Below, piece by piece: positions 1 to 6,952 of a stretch of DNA of 64,000 bases. Both the position numbers and the translations under genes were made by a program. The notes under the pieces are model-generated. The model made no database searches and was not told the DNA's origin. It saw only the letters and a program-made list of their open reading frames with translations. Each line of letters starts with the position of its first letter. Position 1 is the first letter of the stretch. The stretch is from a virus, in the IMG/VR virus record IMGVR_UViG_3300046171_000225, positions 99,027-163,026 of that record; one strand, written 5' to 3'.

Positions 1-1
1 A

Positions 2-85
2 GACAAAGATAAAAAGAAAGCGCAGATTGAAGCTTTAGTCGAAGAACTTATCGAGACTCATGCTCTATTAAATTTAGTTACTTGA
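2..85 (+). CDS. C-terminal end of a hypothetical protein (5' truncated)
   Basis: The frame is open from the window edge to the TGA at 83-85. It encodes 27 lysine- and glutamate-rich residues ending HALLNLVT. Only the tail is present, so no function can be assigned. Confidence 0.55.
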   Translation, partial: DKDKKKAQIEALVEELIETHALLNLVT

Positions 86-109
86 CATTTATTGAGAGGC
101 GACTATGAT
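82..109 (+). promoter_or_regulatory. possible sigma70-like promoter
   Basis: TTGACA at 82-87 is followed after 16 bases by TATGAT at 104-109. The -10 overlaps the start codon of the 105 gene, so it could only serve the next gene at 187. The -35 also contains the preceding stop codon, so this may be coincidence. Confidence 0.3.
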
Positions 110-194
110 GACAGGGTTCATAATTGGTATTTTTACCGGGTACTTGTTTGCTTACATTCAAGTAGCACTAGACAACGAGAAGGACAATGATTAG
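105..194 (+). CDS. 29-aa membrane peptide
   Basis: ATG at 105 follows GAGAGG. The peptide is MMTGFIIGIFTGYLFAY followed by a charged tail, so one transmembrane helix fills the N-terminal half. It overlaps the next gene by 8 bases, which suggests translational coupling. Function unknown. Confidence 0.5.
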   Translation: MMTGFIIGIFTGYLFAYIQVALDNEKDND

Positions 195-387
195 TATCTA
201 TGCACCGATGGTGACTTCAACACTGGCAGTGGTATGTGCTGTGTTCCTTATTGCAACCGGCGACTTCGCAGGGGCAGGAGCTTGGCTTATCTTTTCCACG
301 ATCATGATGTTGGTCGCTAGGTTTGAGGCTTTCTTGCAGCAAGCTGTTAAGATCCGCGCAGAGGTCCAGGGGCAAGAAGAAGGATAA
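187..387 (+). CDS. small two-helix membrane protein
   Basis: This 66-aa protein has two hydrophobic segments (about residues 5-25 and 28-46) and a short charged C-terminus. It starts inside the preceding gene. No family is recognised; small membrane proteins are abundant in this accessory region. Confidence 0.6.
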   Translation: MISIYAPMVTSTLAVVCAVFLIATGDFAGAGAWLIFSTIMMLVARFEAFLQQAVKIRAEVQGQEEG

Positions 388-391
388 GCTA

Positions 392-400
392 ACTATTTAT
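392..400 (+). promoter_or_regulatory. ACTANTTA element (candidate phage promoter)
   Basis: ACTATTTAT lies 26 bases before the ATG at 426 and is followed by the ribosome site GAGGAG. It is one of eleven copies of a motif that precedes gene groups in this window (see findings). Confidence 0.4.
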
Positions 401-425
401 TAGTGTCTCAGAGGAGCACTAATAA

Positions 426-650
426 ATGATTAGATGGATTCCAATATTTCTTGTTTCGTGTAGTTCCCTCGCGGGTTACGTTGACGTCAAGCCTGAGATA
501 GAAAATTTTGATGAGCCACTTGACACTTTGAAAGAAGAAGTTATAGACTCTGATAGTATCTGGGACACAGGTTTTGATGGTGATACGAGTAAAGTAAAAA
601 AAGAATCAGACACGGGAGTTTTTATTCCTTACCCTGATGACACGTATTGA
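426..650 (+). CDS. small acidic lipoprotein
   Basis: This 74-aa protein starts MIRWIPIFLVSCSSLAGY: a short hydrophobic stretch followed by LVSC, a plausible lipobox with the lipidated cysteine at position 12. The mature part is acidic with repeated DTG-like motifs, a style seen in lipoproteins of myxococcus-like bacteria. It is preceded by GAGGAG and an ACTATTTAT element. It may act at the host envelope, but no family is recognised. Confidence 0.55.
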   Translation: MIRWIPIFLVSCSSLAGYVDVKPEIENFDEPLDTLKEEVIDSDSIWDTGFDGDTSKVKKESDTGVFIPYPDDTY

Positions 651-657
651 GGAAGAT

Positions 658-774
658 ATGAACGACGAAGAATCAAAAAAGAATGTACACTACCTTATGT
701 CAGCTTGGATGTTGGGTACAGTTGCGTTCTTTAGTCTCTTCAGTTATATGTTCCTACACTACTTTTCTAATTGA
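658..774 (+). CDS. 38-aa single-helix membrane peptide
   Basis: ATG at 658 follows GAGGAAG. The peptide has a charged N-terminus (NDEESKK) and then one transmembrane helix. It ends just before the next ribosome site. Function unknown. Confidence 0.5.
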   Translation: MNDEESKKNVHYLMSAWMLGTVAFFSLFSYMFLHYFSN

Positions 775-788
775 TCCGTGGAGGGATT

Positions 789-1289
789 ATGAATGTGAAG
801 ACAATGGTCGAAAAGCTTACTGCTCTCGGTGTTACTGACGATACAGATATTAGTTTCACCTTTTCTGATTTTGCCGAAGTGATGCACTACACTGGCGATT
901 ACATAGAAAAGACGATTGATGAAACAGATTTTCTTTACACAATCTGTGATGTGATTAAATCTGATGCTTTTGAGGACAATCACATTATTGAAGAGATGGA
1001 TGATAACTGCCTTCTCCCAGAATGGGACGAAGACGAGTATGAGGATGAACAAGAATGGCAAGACCACCGTGAAGATACCATTCCTGATGTCCTTCAAGAG
1101 CAGTGGTTTGAATACGGTTGGGTTGATAGCAGCCTGACCCAGTACGACCATAAGCGAGGTCGTTGCGACGTTTCTTGTGAGTTCTCTATCCCATTCTCGA
1201 AGGTCCGAGAGCGTCAGGATGACTACTGGATGTCATGTGAAGTTTCAGTTGATATCCCAGACAGTGGACATATGACTTTCAACATTTGA
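789..1289 (+). CDS. acidic hypothetical protein
   Basis: The ATG at 789 is preferred because GGAGGG (780-785) lies just upstream; a TTG at 771 is in frame but has no site. The 166-aa product is very acidic around residues 70-100 (runs of D and E). Its opening, helix then LTALGVTDD, resembles the DUF6878 protein at 6542 (LKDLGVTRA), so a distant relationship is possible. Function unknown. Confidence 0.65.
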   Translation: MNVKTMVEKLTALGVTDDTDISFTFSDFAEVMHYTGDYIEKTIDETDFLYTICDVIKSDAFEDNHIIEEMDDNCLLPEWDEDEYEDEQEWQDHREDTIPDVLQEQWFEYGWVDSSLTQYDHKRGRCDVSCEFSIPFSKVRERQDDYWMSCEVSVDIPDSGHMTFNI

Positions 1290-1356
1290 TCTAGGAGAAT
1301 CTTTCAGGCCCTAAGGGAGCTAAGCTCCACTGCCAACAAATAACCACACGCATTAT

Positions 1357-1433
1357 AGGGCGGTAGCCAAGTGGTTAAGGCAGCGGTCTTATATACCGAA
1401 GATTCGTGGGTTCAAATCCCACCCGCCCTACCA
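1357..1433 (+). tRNA. tRNA-Ile (anticodon UAU)
   Basis: The acceptor stem AGGGCGG/CCGCCCT pairs perfectly, the T arm is GTGGG-TTCAAAT-CCCAC, and CCA is encoded at 1431-1433. The anticodon loop CTTATAT (1388-1394) gives UAU, which reads the rare Ile codon AUA. The outermost anticodon-stem pair is a G-A mismatch. Confidence 0.88.
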
Positions 1434-1444
1434 CTTTCCGCTTA

Positions 1445-1463
1445 CACACCGGATTATAGTGTG
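1445..1463 (+). repeat. hairpin with CACAC/GTGTG stem, copy 1
   Basis: CACAC (1445-1449) pairs with GTGTG (1459-1463) around CGGATTATA. A near-identical element lies at 1685-1708. The two flank the gene at 1482 between tRNA-Ile and tRNA-Lys. Confidence 0.4.
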
Positions 1464-1481
1464 ATAACAAAGGATAATAAA

Positions 1482-1670
1482 ATGAAGTTTCTAGAAAAGA
1501 ACAGCAAGATTTCAAATGGTTTTATTGTTGCGACCCTCCTGTCAATCGTGGGTTCAATCATAATTTGGAACACTGCGGGCTCTGACCCTGCACATATCGA
1601 GCGCCTTGCCCTGTTTGTTGGCCTCTGGGCTCCAACATTTATGGGCTTTGCTAACTATTACTCCGAGTGA
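1482..1670 (+). CDS. small two-helix membrane protein
   Basis: ATG at 1482 follows AAGGATAATAAA. A longer reading of the same frame would run into the tRNA-Ile gene and is rejected. The 62-aa product has two transmembrane segments (about residues 12-29 and 40-58). It lies between two tRNA genes. No family is recognised. Confidence 0.6.
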   Translation: MKFLEKNSKISNGFIVATLLSIVGSIIIWNTAGSDPAHIERLALFVGLWAPTFMGFANYYSE

Positions 1671-1684
1671 TATGTTAGTCTCGC

Positions 1685-1708
1685 TGGCACACCGGCTATA
1701 GTGTGCCA
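1685..1708 (+). repeat. perfect 8-bp hairpin, copy 2, just before tRNA-Lys
   Basis: TGGCACAC (1685-1692) pairs with GTGTGCCA (1701-1708) around the loop CGGCTATA. No T-run follows, so it is not a classic terminator. It could mark an RNA processing site before the tRNA at 1715 or an operator. Confidence 0.45.
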
Positions 1709-1714
1709 ACCTTT

Positions 1715-1787
1715 GGATCCTTAGCTCAATTGGCAGAGCTCCGGACTTTTAATCCGTAGGTTCTGGGTTCGAGTCCCAGAGGATCCA
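1715..1787 (+). tRNA. tRNA-Lys (anticodon UUU)
   Basis: The acceptor stem GGATCCT/AGGATCC is perfect, the D stem is GCTC/GAGC and the T arm is CTGGG-TTCGAGT-CCCAG. The loop CTTTTAA (1746-1752) gives anticodon UUU. The 3' CCA is not encoded, unlike tRNA-Ile. Confidence 0.9.
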
Positions 1788-1810
1788 CTTTTATTTATTA
1801 GGATGTCGTC

Positions 1811-2035
1811 ATGAAACAGTATAGAAAAGGTGATCGTTTCGAGGTCTTGAAGAAAGGCGAAGATACGAGCGGCAGTAAGGTTTCTAAGGGATCTATCGTT
1901 GTCATGTACGACATGTCTCTTGGATGCAACCCTCCTCCCAGCAATAGTTTTTATCTGAAGATCAAAGGTGTGACAACCGAAGGTCAAATAATTGATTGGC
2001 ATCTAGACAGCAGATATGTTAAAAAGATTATGTAG
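1811..2035 (+). CDS. hypothetical 74-aa protein
   Basis: ATG at 1811 is preceded by AGGA. The product is soluble and mostly beta-rich, with KGDRFEVLKKG near the start and a SIVVMYD segment that resembles small SH3-like barrels. That reading is only an impression; function unknown. Confidence 0.6.
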   Translation: MKQYRKGDRFEVLKKGEDTSGSKVSKGSIVVMYDMSLGCNPPPSNSFYLKIKGVTTEGQIIDWHLDSRYVKKIM

Positions 2036-2045
2036 GAGATAGAAA

Positions 2046-2144
2046 ATGTCGCTTCAGATATTTTTTTCTTTGGTCTTGTCTATTGGGTGGTTTACTGTTT
2101 GTGTTATTGCAGTTATCGCTCTTGCTAGTATACTTTGGGAATAA
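2046..2144 (+). CDS. 32-aa membrane peptide
   Basis: ATG at 2046 follows AGGAGATAGAAA. Nearly the whole peptide is one hydrophobic helix ending in WE. The spacing to the next membrane peptide suggests a small operon. Function unknown. Confidence 0.5.
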   Translation: MSLQIFFSLVLSIGWFTVCVIAVIALASILWE

Positions 2145-2158
2145 TAAGGAGGTAGAAA

Positions 2159-2233
2159 ATGTTTGACTGGGCAGATTTTTCTGTTTTGATGATCATGATT
2201 GCACATTTTGTTGCTTTGGTTCCTTCCTTCTAA
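2159..2233 (+). CDS. 24-aa membrane peptide
   Basis: A strong site AAGGAGG (2147-2153) precedes ATG 2159. The peptide MFDWADFSVLMIM and its tail form one hydrophobic helix. The ribosome site supports translation despite the length. Confidence 0.4.
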   Translation: MFDWADFSVLMIMIAHFVALVPSF

Positions 2234-2276
2234 TTACAGAGGGAGGGAATATTATTTGGTAGCTAAGAGAGAAGAA

Positions 2277-2771
2277 ATGTACATGTACCAAGCATTGAAG
2301 CTAGACGCTTCCTACAGGCCGATTGGCATTGTACCGTCGCTGGATGCCTTGGTTTCTTCTATCGTAGGAAAATCAACAGTTCTTGAGACCCACGATAAAT
2401 ATATTTCTTCAGCTCGTGCTACATTTGCTTTACCATCAGTGATCGTAATCGACAGGGTTGCGAAGAAAGGAAAAACATTTCCTTGCAACAGAAACAATGT
2501 CTTTATTAGAGACTGTGGAATTTGTCAGTATTGCAGCAAGAAACTGACTAAAGCAACATGCACTCTTGATCACGTTATTCCGAGAAGTAAAGGCGGAAAC
2601 CTATCTTGGGATAATATTGTTTTGTGCTGTATGCCATGCAACCAGAAGAAAGGGTCAAAAACTCTTTCACAAACTGGGATGAAACTTTTACGTCAACCCA
2701 AGCCTCTGTCCTATAGAGAGTATCTTTTGAACAATCCTCTTGACAGTGAGTCTTGGAAGGACTACATATAG
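2277..2771 (+). CDS. HNH endonuclease
   Basis: This 164-aa protein carries an HNH nuclease module in its C-terminal half: CQYC, then TLDHVIPRSKGG, then WDNIVLCCMPCNQKKG. These supply two Cys pairs for zinc, the catalytic His and the Asn. The opening YQALKLDASYRPIGIV is typical of the phage and bacterial family. Such enzymes nick DNA in homing or packaging roles; the role here is not determined. ATG 2277 is chosen by family length; a TTG near 2256 with GGGAGGG upstream is an alternative. It sits just before tRNA-Arg. Confidence 0.85.
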   Translation: MYMYQALKLDASYRPIGIVPSLDALVSSIVGKSTVLETHDKYISSARATFALPSVIVIDRVAKKGKTFPCNRNNVFIRDCGICQYCSKKLTKATCTLDHVIPRSKGGNLSWDNIVLCCMPCNQKKGSKTLSQTGMKLLRQPKPLSYREYLLNNPLDSESWKDYI

Positions 2772-2779
2772 TTTTATAA

Positions 2780-2856
<77 letters not shown>

Positions 2857-2876
2857 CTTTACAACATGGAGTAGTC

Positions 2877-3040
2877 ATGACACGCGAAGAAATGATTGAT
2901 GCTATCGTAAATGATGTAGACAATTGGGATCTAGACAATATTTTTGAATGGATTCAGAACGAGATGCGTGTTAAACTCAATGGCCTATCAATTGATGATA
3001 TTGCCGAAGAGTATTCCATGGTAGCAAGTAACGAACATTA

Positions 3041-3041
<1 letters not shown>
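2877..3041 (+). CDS. acidic 54-aa hypothetical protein
   Basis: ATG 2877 lies a few bases after GGAG in a gap between two tRNA genes. The product MTREEMIDAIVNDVDNWDL continues as an acidic helical protein. Its last stop base is the first base of tRNA-Leu. Function unknown. Confidence 0.6.
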
Positions 3042-3122
<81 letters not shown>

Positions 3123-3130
3123 TTTTTTTC

Positions 3131-3158
3131 TTGACAGACTATTTTGGTTTGTTATTTT
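3131..3158 (+). promoter_or_regulatory. sigma70-like promoter
   Basis: TTGACA (3131-3136), a 16-base spacer and TATTTT (3153-3158) lie upstream of the gene at 3186 and directly after the T-run that follows tRNA-Leu. Confidence 0.5.
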
Positions 3159-3185
3159 GAAAGAGCCGAAAGGCAAGGAGTAATC

Positions 3186-3386
3186 ATGAAGTTCAACAAG
3201 AGCAAGACCACAAGTAACTCGGTCTTCAACATTAGCCGCAACACTACCGCCAAGAAGGCTGGTATCAACAACCTCTCCATCACCACAAAGTCTGAGGACT
3301 GGCGTGTCACCGACACAACTGTTCGCATGACTCTCCGTGATGCTCGTGCTCTCAAGCAGTTCTTGAACGAGAACCTTACCGACTGA
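3186..3386 (+). CDS. hypothetical 66-aa basic protein
   Basis: ATG 3186 has a strong site AAGGAG (3175-3180). The protein is rich in Ser, Thr, Asn and Lys and ends in a helical DARALKQFLNENL. It follows a sigma70-like promoter. The family is not recognised. Confidence 0.65.
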   Translation: MKFNKSKTTSNSVFNISRNTTAKKAGINNLSITTKSEDWRVTDTTVRMTLRDARALKQFLNENLTD

Positions 3387-3395
3387 GGACGAAAG

Positions 3396-3899
3396 ATGCC
3401 TAACGGTCAGAGGAGCCTTGATCCACTCGCGGACATATCGCTCGTGAAAAGAAAGACTATGTCTTTTGGAAATGAAATTCCACATGGACTTCGAGTAGAA
3501 GTTTATTGGAACCATCGCAAGAAAATGTTTTCTGTTCGCACACTAGAAAACTTTTCTCTGCACTTTACAAAAGGCAAAGTTATCAGGCACCTCTACACCG
3601 TTAGGTTATCTGACGTTTCCTTTGTTGTTCAGCAGGCCGGAAGGCAAAAAGAGTTAGAGGAAGGAAGAAGAATTGTTCATGCTCTCTGTCGAGGCAAGAT
3701 CGAATATCCTATTCTCGAAAACAAAAATAAGAATATCCCTATTATTGGGGAAGAAGTAATTTACGACCCCAGCGTTCATTACTCTTTTGTCACACAAAAA
3801 ACTAAAGAACCAATCTATGAAGCAAAAGGTATTTTCCTTGACACAATGATTGGTGGTGGCGTTGGTGCTTATCCAAGAATCACACTATATAAATTGTAA
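3396..3899 (+). CDS. conserved phage protein, GLRVEVYWN family
   Basis: This 167-aa protein contains GLRVEVYWNHRKKMFSVR and then DVSFVVQQAGRQKELEEG with RRIVHALCRGK. This combination recurs, from memory, in phage and plasmid proteins of unknown function. ATG 3396 follows GAGGACG; an internal ATG at 3459-3465 would match the usual shorter N-terminus. The C-terminal 60 residues look like an added domain. Confidence 0.65.
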   Translation: MPNGQRSLDPLADISLVKRKTMSFGNEIPHGLRVEVYWNHRKKMFSVRTLENFSLHFTKGKVIRHLYTVRLSDVSFVVQQAGRQKELEEGRRIVHALCRGKIEYPILENKNKNIPIIGEEVIYDPSVHYSFVTQKTKEPIYEAKGIFLDTMIGGGVGAYPRITLYKL

Positions 3900-3941
3900 T
3901 ACAATCACACCCTAGGGTATTATATATTGTGAGGACAACAA

Positions 3942-4076
3942 ATGAAAAAGAAGAAAGCACCAAAGAAAAGAAATGTTGTTGTCCTAAACATGATCTCACG
4001 ACGGCAGAAAGCTGGCCCTCATCCTAACAAGAAGAGGAAAGAGAATAAAAAGGCTTGCCGTGGCAAGGTTACTTGA
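3942..4076 (+). CDS. small basic conserved phage protein
   Basis: The 44-aa product is very basic (MKKKKAPKKRN) with RNVVVLNMI, then a Lys/Arg stretch ending CRGKVT. I recall similar small proteins (RNxVALxMI ... KRACRGKV) in many phage genomes, function unknown. The upstream site is GAGGA. Confidence 0.6.
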   Translation: MKKKKAPKKRNVVVLNMISRRQKAGPHPNKKRKENKKACRGKVT

Positions 4077-4109
4077 CTACACTCCGAACGAAACCAATGT
4101 GAGGTAGAT

Positions 4110-4838
4110 ATGCTCAAGGCGACTGGCGGAAACTCCAAGCTACGGAAGACCAGCAAGAAGGTGAAGGCATATCTTGAAGAGCATGGCTCTCTGGATGGTT
4201 TCGTTCCACGCAAGGGAGCCTACAGGGTCTTTTCCTTCAACATTCCCGCAGGCGGTTATGAATTGGATGGCAAGAAATATATTACTTGCCCCGGCGCTGG
4301 ACCGTGTCTCGATGTATGCTACGCGAGACAAGGCACTTATCTTTTCAAGGGCTCCAAGAAACTCCGTATTGAGAACCATCAGACTCTCTTGCGTCTGCGT
4401 CGCACCGGAGGCCACGAAGCTGTTGTAGAGGCCCTACAGGGCGTAGTAGATAGCCTTCCAAGGACAACTGCAGTCTTGCGCCTGCATGACAGCGGTGATT
4501 ACTTCAAGGTTTGGTATCTCTCTGCTTGGATTGAAGTAGCAAAGAATAACCCGGACATTCTTTTCTATTGCTACACAAAGAGTATTCCTTTCTTTACTGG
4601 CTTGGACGAGAATACTCCTTCTAACTTCCGAACAACAAAATCTTATGGTGGCAAGTTTGATCATCTGATCGAAGGATCTAACTCTAAAATCTTTGAGACA
4701 GAGGAAGATAGGATCGACGCAGGGTACATTGATGGTAACGATTCTGATATGCCAGCGATTGTTGGCGAAGAACAGATTGGGCTTGTCTATCATGGAGTCA
4801 AGAAGCCTACAGCAGAAAACTTTGCTGCCCTAGCTTGA
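4110..4838 (+). CDS. GP88-family protein
   Basis: This 242-aa protein shows the hallmarks of the phage GP88 family: a Cys cluster (C60, C66, C70 in CPGAGPCLDVCYARQG), RLHDSGDYF (124-132), W140 and FYCYTKS (152-158). Its biochemical role is unknown; the conserved Cys set suggests metal or Fe-S binding. A second, larger member carrying a capsid-type N-terminal tag lies at 19393, so the phage has a free and a tagged version. ATG 4110 follows GAGGTAG. Confidence 0.75.
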   Translation: MLKATGGNSKLRKTSKKVKAYLEEHGSLDGFVPRKGAYRVFSFNIPAGGYELDGKKYITCPGAGPCLDVCYARQGTYLFKGSKKLRIENHQTLLRLRRTGGHEAVVEALQGVVDSLPRTTAVLRLHDSGDYFKVWYLSAWIEVAKNNPDILFYCYTKSIPFFTGLDENTPSNFRTTKSYGGKFDHLIEGSNSKIFETEEDRIDAGYIDGNDSDMPAIVGEEQIGLVYHGVKKPTAENFAALA

Positions 4839-4895
4839 CAGGTTCTGGGAACCCTACACCCATTTTATTTGACAACCAGACACAACGAGAAAAAG

Positions 4896-5117
4896 ATGCA
4901 GAGTAAAGTTATTGCTTCGCTGTCCGCAGAAACCCCAAAAGGACAGATTTATGTAACAGTCAGGCTTTCTCCTGAAGACAAGACGCCGATTGTTACCATA
5001 GATACTCCTGACTGGGACGAGCTCTATGATGAGGACGGACCTGGGTTGCGCCTTTGGTTGAATGATTTTCTTCTTCACGAAGGAGTAGAGCTTCCTTCCC
5101 GACGTGTCTGCGGCTAA
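4896..5117 (+). CDS. hypothetical 73-aa protein
   Basis: ATG 4896 gives MQSKVIASLSAETPKG followed by a beta-strand pattern and LRLWLNDFLLHEG. A TTG 27 bases upstream is in frame but is part of a TTGACA. The family is not recognised. Confidence 0.6.
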   Translation: MQSKVIASLSAETPKGQIYVTVRLSPEDKTPIVTIDTPDWDELYDEDGPGLRLWLNDFLLHEGVELPSRRVCG

Positions 5118-5143
5118 TATCTAAAAACTGTAGGAGTGTTCAA

Positions 5144-5452
5144 ATGAATTTTAGCACACACAATGATGGCCGTGTCAACATAAATGGAACGTCGCTTCAA
5201 GGGTATCTTGAAGCCGACTACCAGACGCTGAAGGCTGCGTTTGGAGAGCCGATGCAGTGTGGTGGTCCCAAGGTCAAGTGGGAATGGTGTCTCCAGTTTG
5301 AAGACGAGGAAATTGCTACGGTCTATGACTGGAAGAACTATCACCTATCGGAGCCAGAGCAGGTTGTGACTTGGCATATTGGTGGATTCAACAGGAATAT
5401 CTTTGAAAGAGTAAAGAAGATTATTGCTGACGTTCAAAAGCAGACAGTTTGA
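5144..5452 (+). CDS. conserved phage protein, TSLQGY/WHIGG type
   Basis: This 102-aa protein contains TSLQGYLEADYQTLKAAFG, KWEWCLQFEDEEIATVYDWK and WHIGGFN. I recall the same order of motifs in many phage hypothetical proteins. No function is established. The ribosome site is GTAGGAG. Confidence 0.7.
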   Translation: MNFSTHNDGRVNINGTSLQGYLEADYQTLKAAFGEPMQCGGPKVKWEWCLQFEDEEIATVYDWKNYHLSEPEQVVTWHIGGFNRNIFERVKKIIADVQKQTV

Positions 5453-5466
5453 TCTTTGGAGAGAAA

Positions 5467-5577
5467 ATGCTTGAGTACGAAGAAGGAATTATTTATGCTA
5501 CGATCATAGTAAATAGCATGATCTATGCTGGTGCTCTGATTACTTTCTTTCTCGCACCAGAGTTATTAGCACACTAG
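5467..5577 (+). CDS. 36-aa membrane peptide
   Basis: ATG 5467 follows TTTGGAGAGAAA. A short acidic start (MLEYEEG) precedes one transmembrane helix. Function unknown. Confidence 0.5.
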   Translation: MLEYEEGIIYATIIVNSMIYAGALITFFLAPELLAH

Positions 5578-5586
5578 GACAGTAGA

Positions 5587-5820
5587 ATGTTTCATTATCT
5601 CCGGCCTTCGGAAATAGAAGTGTGGCAGAAGGTTCAACACTTCAGGGCAAATGAAGTAAGTTGGGATAGAGAGAAGAAATACTTTCTTGTTTGGGCGGAT
5701 ACTGACTCGCCCGAAAGCCTAACGGAAAATGCCAGTTGGAGAGACGAACATTACCGTGGCTGGATCGACAGAGACTTCCAGTATGTGTTGGACACTATGA
5801 ATTTGCTTGACGGACGATAG
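5587..5820 (+). CDS. hypothetical 77-aa protein
   Basis: The product is rich in aromatic and charged residues (VWQKVQHFRANEVSWDREKK). The stop codon lies inside the left arm of a 13-bp hairpin. No family is recognised. Confidence 0.6.
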   Translation: MFHYLRPSEIEVWQKVQHFRANEVSWDREKKYFLVWADTDSPESLTENASWRDEHYRGWIDRDFQYVLDTMNLLDGR

Positions 5821-5842
5821 CCTAGTGATTAGGTTATCGTCC
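5812..5842 (+). other. strong 13-bp intercistronic hairpin
   Basis: GGACGATAGCCTA (5812-5824) pairs with TAGGTTATCGTCC (5830-5842), with one G-U pair and a 5-base loop. No T-run follows, so it may stabilise or process mRNA rather than terminate it. It lies between the 5587 gene and the lipoprotein at 5861. Confidence 0.6.
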
Positions 5843-5860
5843 TAACTCGTTGGAGGGCCT

Positions 5861-6073
5861 ATGCTGATTGATAAGCTGCTGTTACTCATCCTTGTCTTCT
5901 TTGGGGGTCTTATCTCCTGTGCTTCCTCTGACTCTGACGAGCAGGAAAGATTTGTAAAGGTCTACGAACAGGCTGCATGGGTGGTTTGGAAGGATACAGT
6001 GTCGGGTCAATGTCATGCCCAGTACGATAGGGATCGCGCTGCTGCTGTTGTTCAAAACGTGCCATGCCAGTGA
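5861..6073 (+). CDS. small lipoprotein
   Basis: The 70-aa product begins MLIDKLLLLILVFFGGLISCASS: a hydrophobic signal with lipobox LISC (Cys 20) followed by Ser/Asp, as expected for a lipidated envelope protein. The mature part has two further cysteines that could form a disulfide. Function unknown. The site is GGAGGG. Confidence 0.65.
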   Translation: MLIDKLLLLILVFFGGLISCASSDSDEQERFVKVYEQAAWVVWKDTVSGQCHAQYDRDRAAAVVQNVPCQ

Positions 6074-6125
6074 TGAAGAATAATGGTTGTGGTTGAGAAA
6101 AGAACGATCATTTGTGAGGGAAGAA

Positions 6126-6281
6126 ATGTTTGAGACTTTCATTGGCATTTTCTTTATGTTGGTTCTGATTGCGGGATTCTTTTCTCTTATGGGATTTATT
6201 TTCCGTAACCTAGTCGGAATCATCTTTGCCACCGTGGTCATCGGCGTCTTCTTCCTGTCCATGGGTGGTTCGACTCTATGA
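6126..6281 (+). CDS. small two-helix membrane protein
   Basis: ATG 6126 follows GAGGGAAG. The 51-aa product is almost entirely hydrophobic, with two helices separated by FRN. A TTG start further upstream is possible but lacks a site. Confidence 0.55.
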   Translation: MFETFIGIFFMLVLIAGFFSLMGFIFRNLVGIIFATVVIGVFFLSMGGSTL

Positions 6282-6283
6282 AA

Positions 6284-6333
6284 AAACCTCCTTGACACAA
6301 AACGACAAATTGTTAGTAGTGTCAGGGAGGTTT
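6284..6333 (+). promoter_or_regulatory. 15-bp inverted repeat holding a promoter and a ribosome site
   Basis: AAACCTCCTTGACAC (6284-6298) and GTGTCAGGGAGGTTT (6319-6333) match in 14 of 15 positions around a 20-base loop. The left arm contains TTGACA (6292-6297), with TAGTAG 16 bases on. The right arm contains GGGAGG, the ribosome site for the gene at 6337. It could be a repressor operator, or an RNA hairpin that hides the ribosome site if transcribed from upstream. Confidence 0.6.
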
Positions 6334-6336
6334 ATT

Positions 6337-6498
6337 ATGGAACACAACATTGAATTGATCGAGGAAGAAAGAGAGTCTATTTTATCTTTTGCAGGTTATT
6401 TTTTAGACAACGAGGCTCTTTGTATAGGTGATAGCACAGATGATGGAACACCAATACCTGATTGGGCGTTTTCAGATTTTGAGTTGACGCCAGCTTGA
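6337..6498 (+). CDS. acidic 53-aa hypothetical protein
   Basis: ATG 6337 is set by GGGAGG in the right arm of the inverted repeat. The product is very acidic (MEHNIELIEEERESIL) and soluble. Its placement behind a promoter/operator-like palindrome suggests tight control. Confidence 0.6.
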   Translation: MEHNIELIEEERESILSFAGYFLDNEALCIGDSTDDGTPIPDWAFSDFELTPA

Positions 6499-6541
6499 TA
6501 TATGATTAGGCGATCCGTGAAACCACAGCAGGAGTGTTCAA

Positions 6542-6952
6542 ATGAACTACGACGAGATGAAGAAGAAGAACACCGAGATTTTGTTGGCGAAGCTAAAAGA
6601 CTTGGGTGTTACTCGCGCAGAAGTGTTGTATTCTGGTGGTGGCGACTCGGGTGATTTTACGGATCCCTGTTTGTTTACTTCGGAAGGTCCGTGTGATGAT
6701 CCTATTTTCAAGCAGATTGTTGTTCAATACAGCAGGTATTTCAATGAAAGTTGGGAGATTGGAGAAAAAGATGTGGGCCTCGAAGAAGCCTTCATGGACT
6801 ATGCAGAGTCAATCCTAGAGCGGCATCACCCCGGCTGGGAAATCAATGAAGGAAGTAATGGAACCATGAATTTTTCTTTTGAAGAAATGAAAGTTACCAT
6901 TGACCACACCTACCATGAACCAGTTTCAGACTGGGATACTTACGCCCTATGA
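6542..6952 (+). CDS. DUF6878-like protein
   Basis: This 136-aa protein has LKDLGVTRAEVLYSGGGDSG early on, the signature I associate with DUF6878 (GVTRVxVxYxGxGDSG). The function of the family is unknown. It overlaps the next gene by 4 bases (ATGA), indicating co-translation. Confidence 0.65.
   Translation: MNYDEMKKKNTEILLAKLKDLGVTRAEVLYSGGGDSGDFTDPCLFTSEGPCDDPIFKQIVVQYSRYFNESWEIGEKDVGLEEAFMDYAESILERHHPGWEINEGSNGTMNFSFEEMKVTIDHTYHEPVSDWDTYAL

Noticed and set aside
1371-1481. Longer N-terminus for the 1482 gene
   Set aside because: It would translate the tRNA-Ile gene; ATG 1482 fits better.
4835-4874. TTGACA boxes at 4835 and 4869 as promoters
   Set aside because: No acceptable -10 box lies at 16-18 bases.
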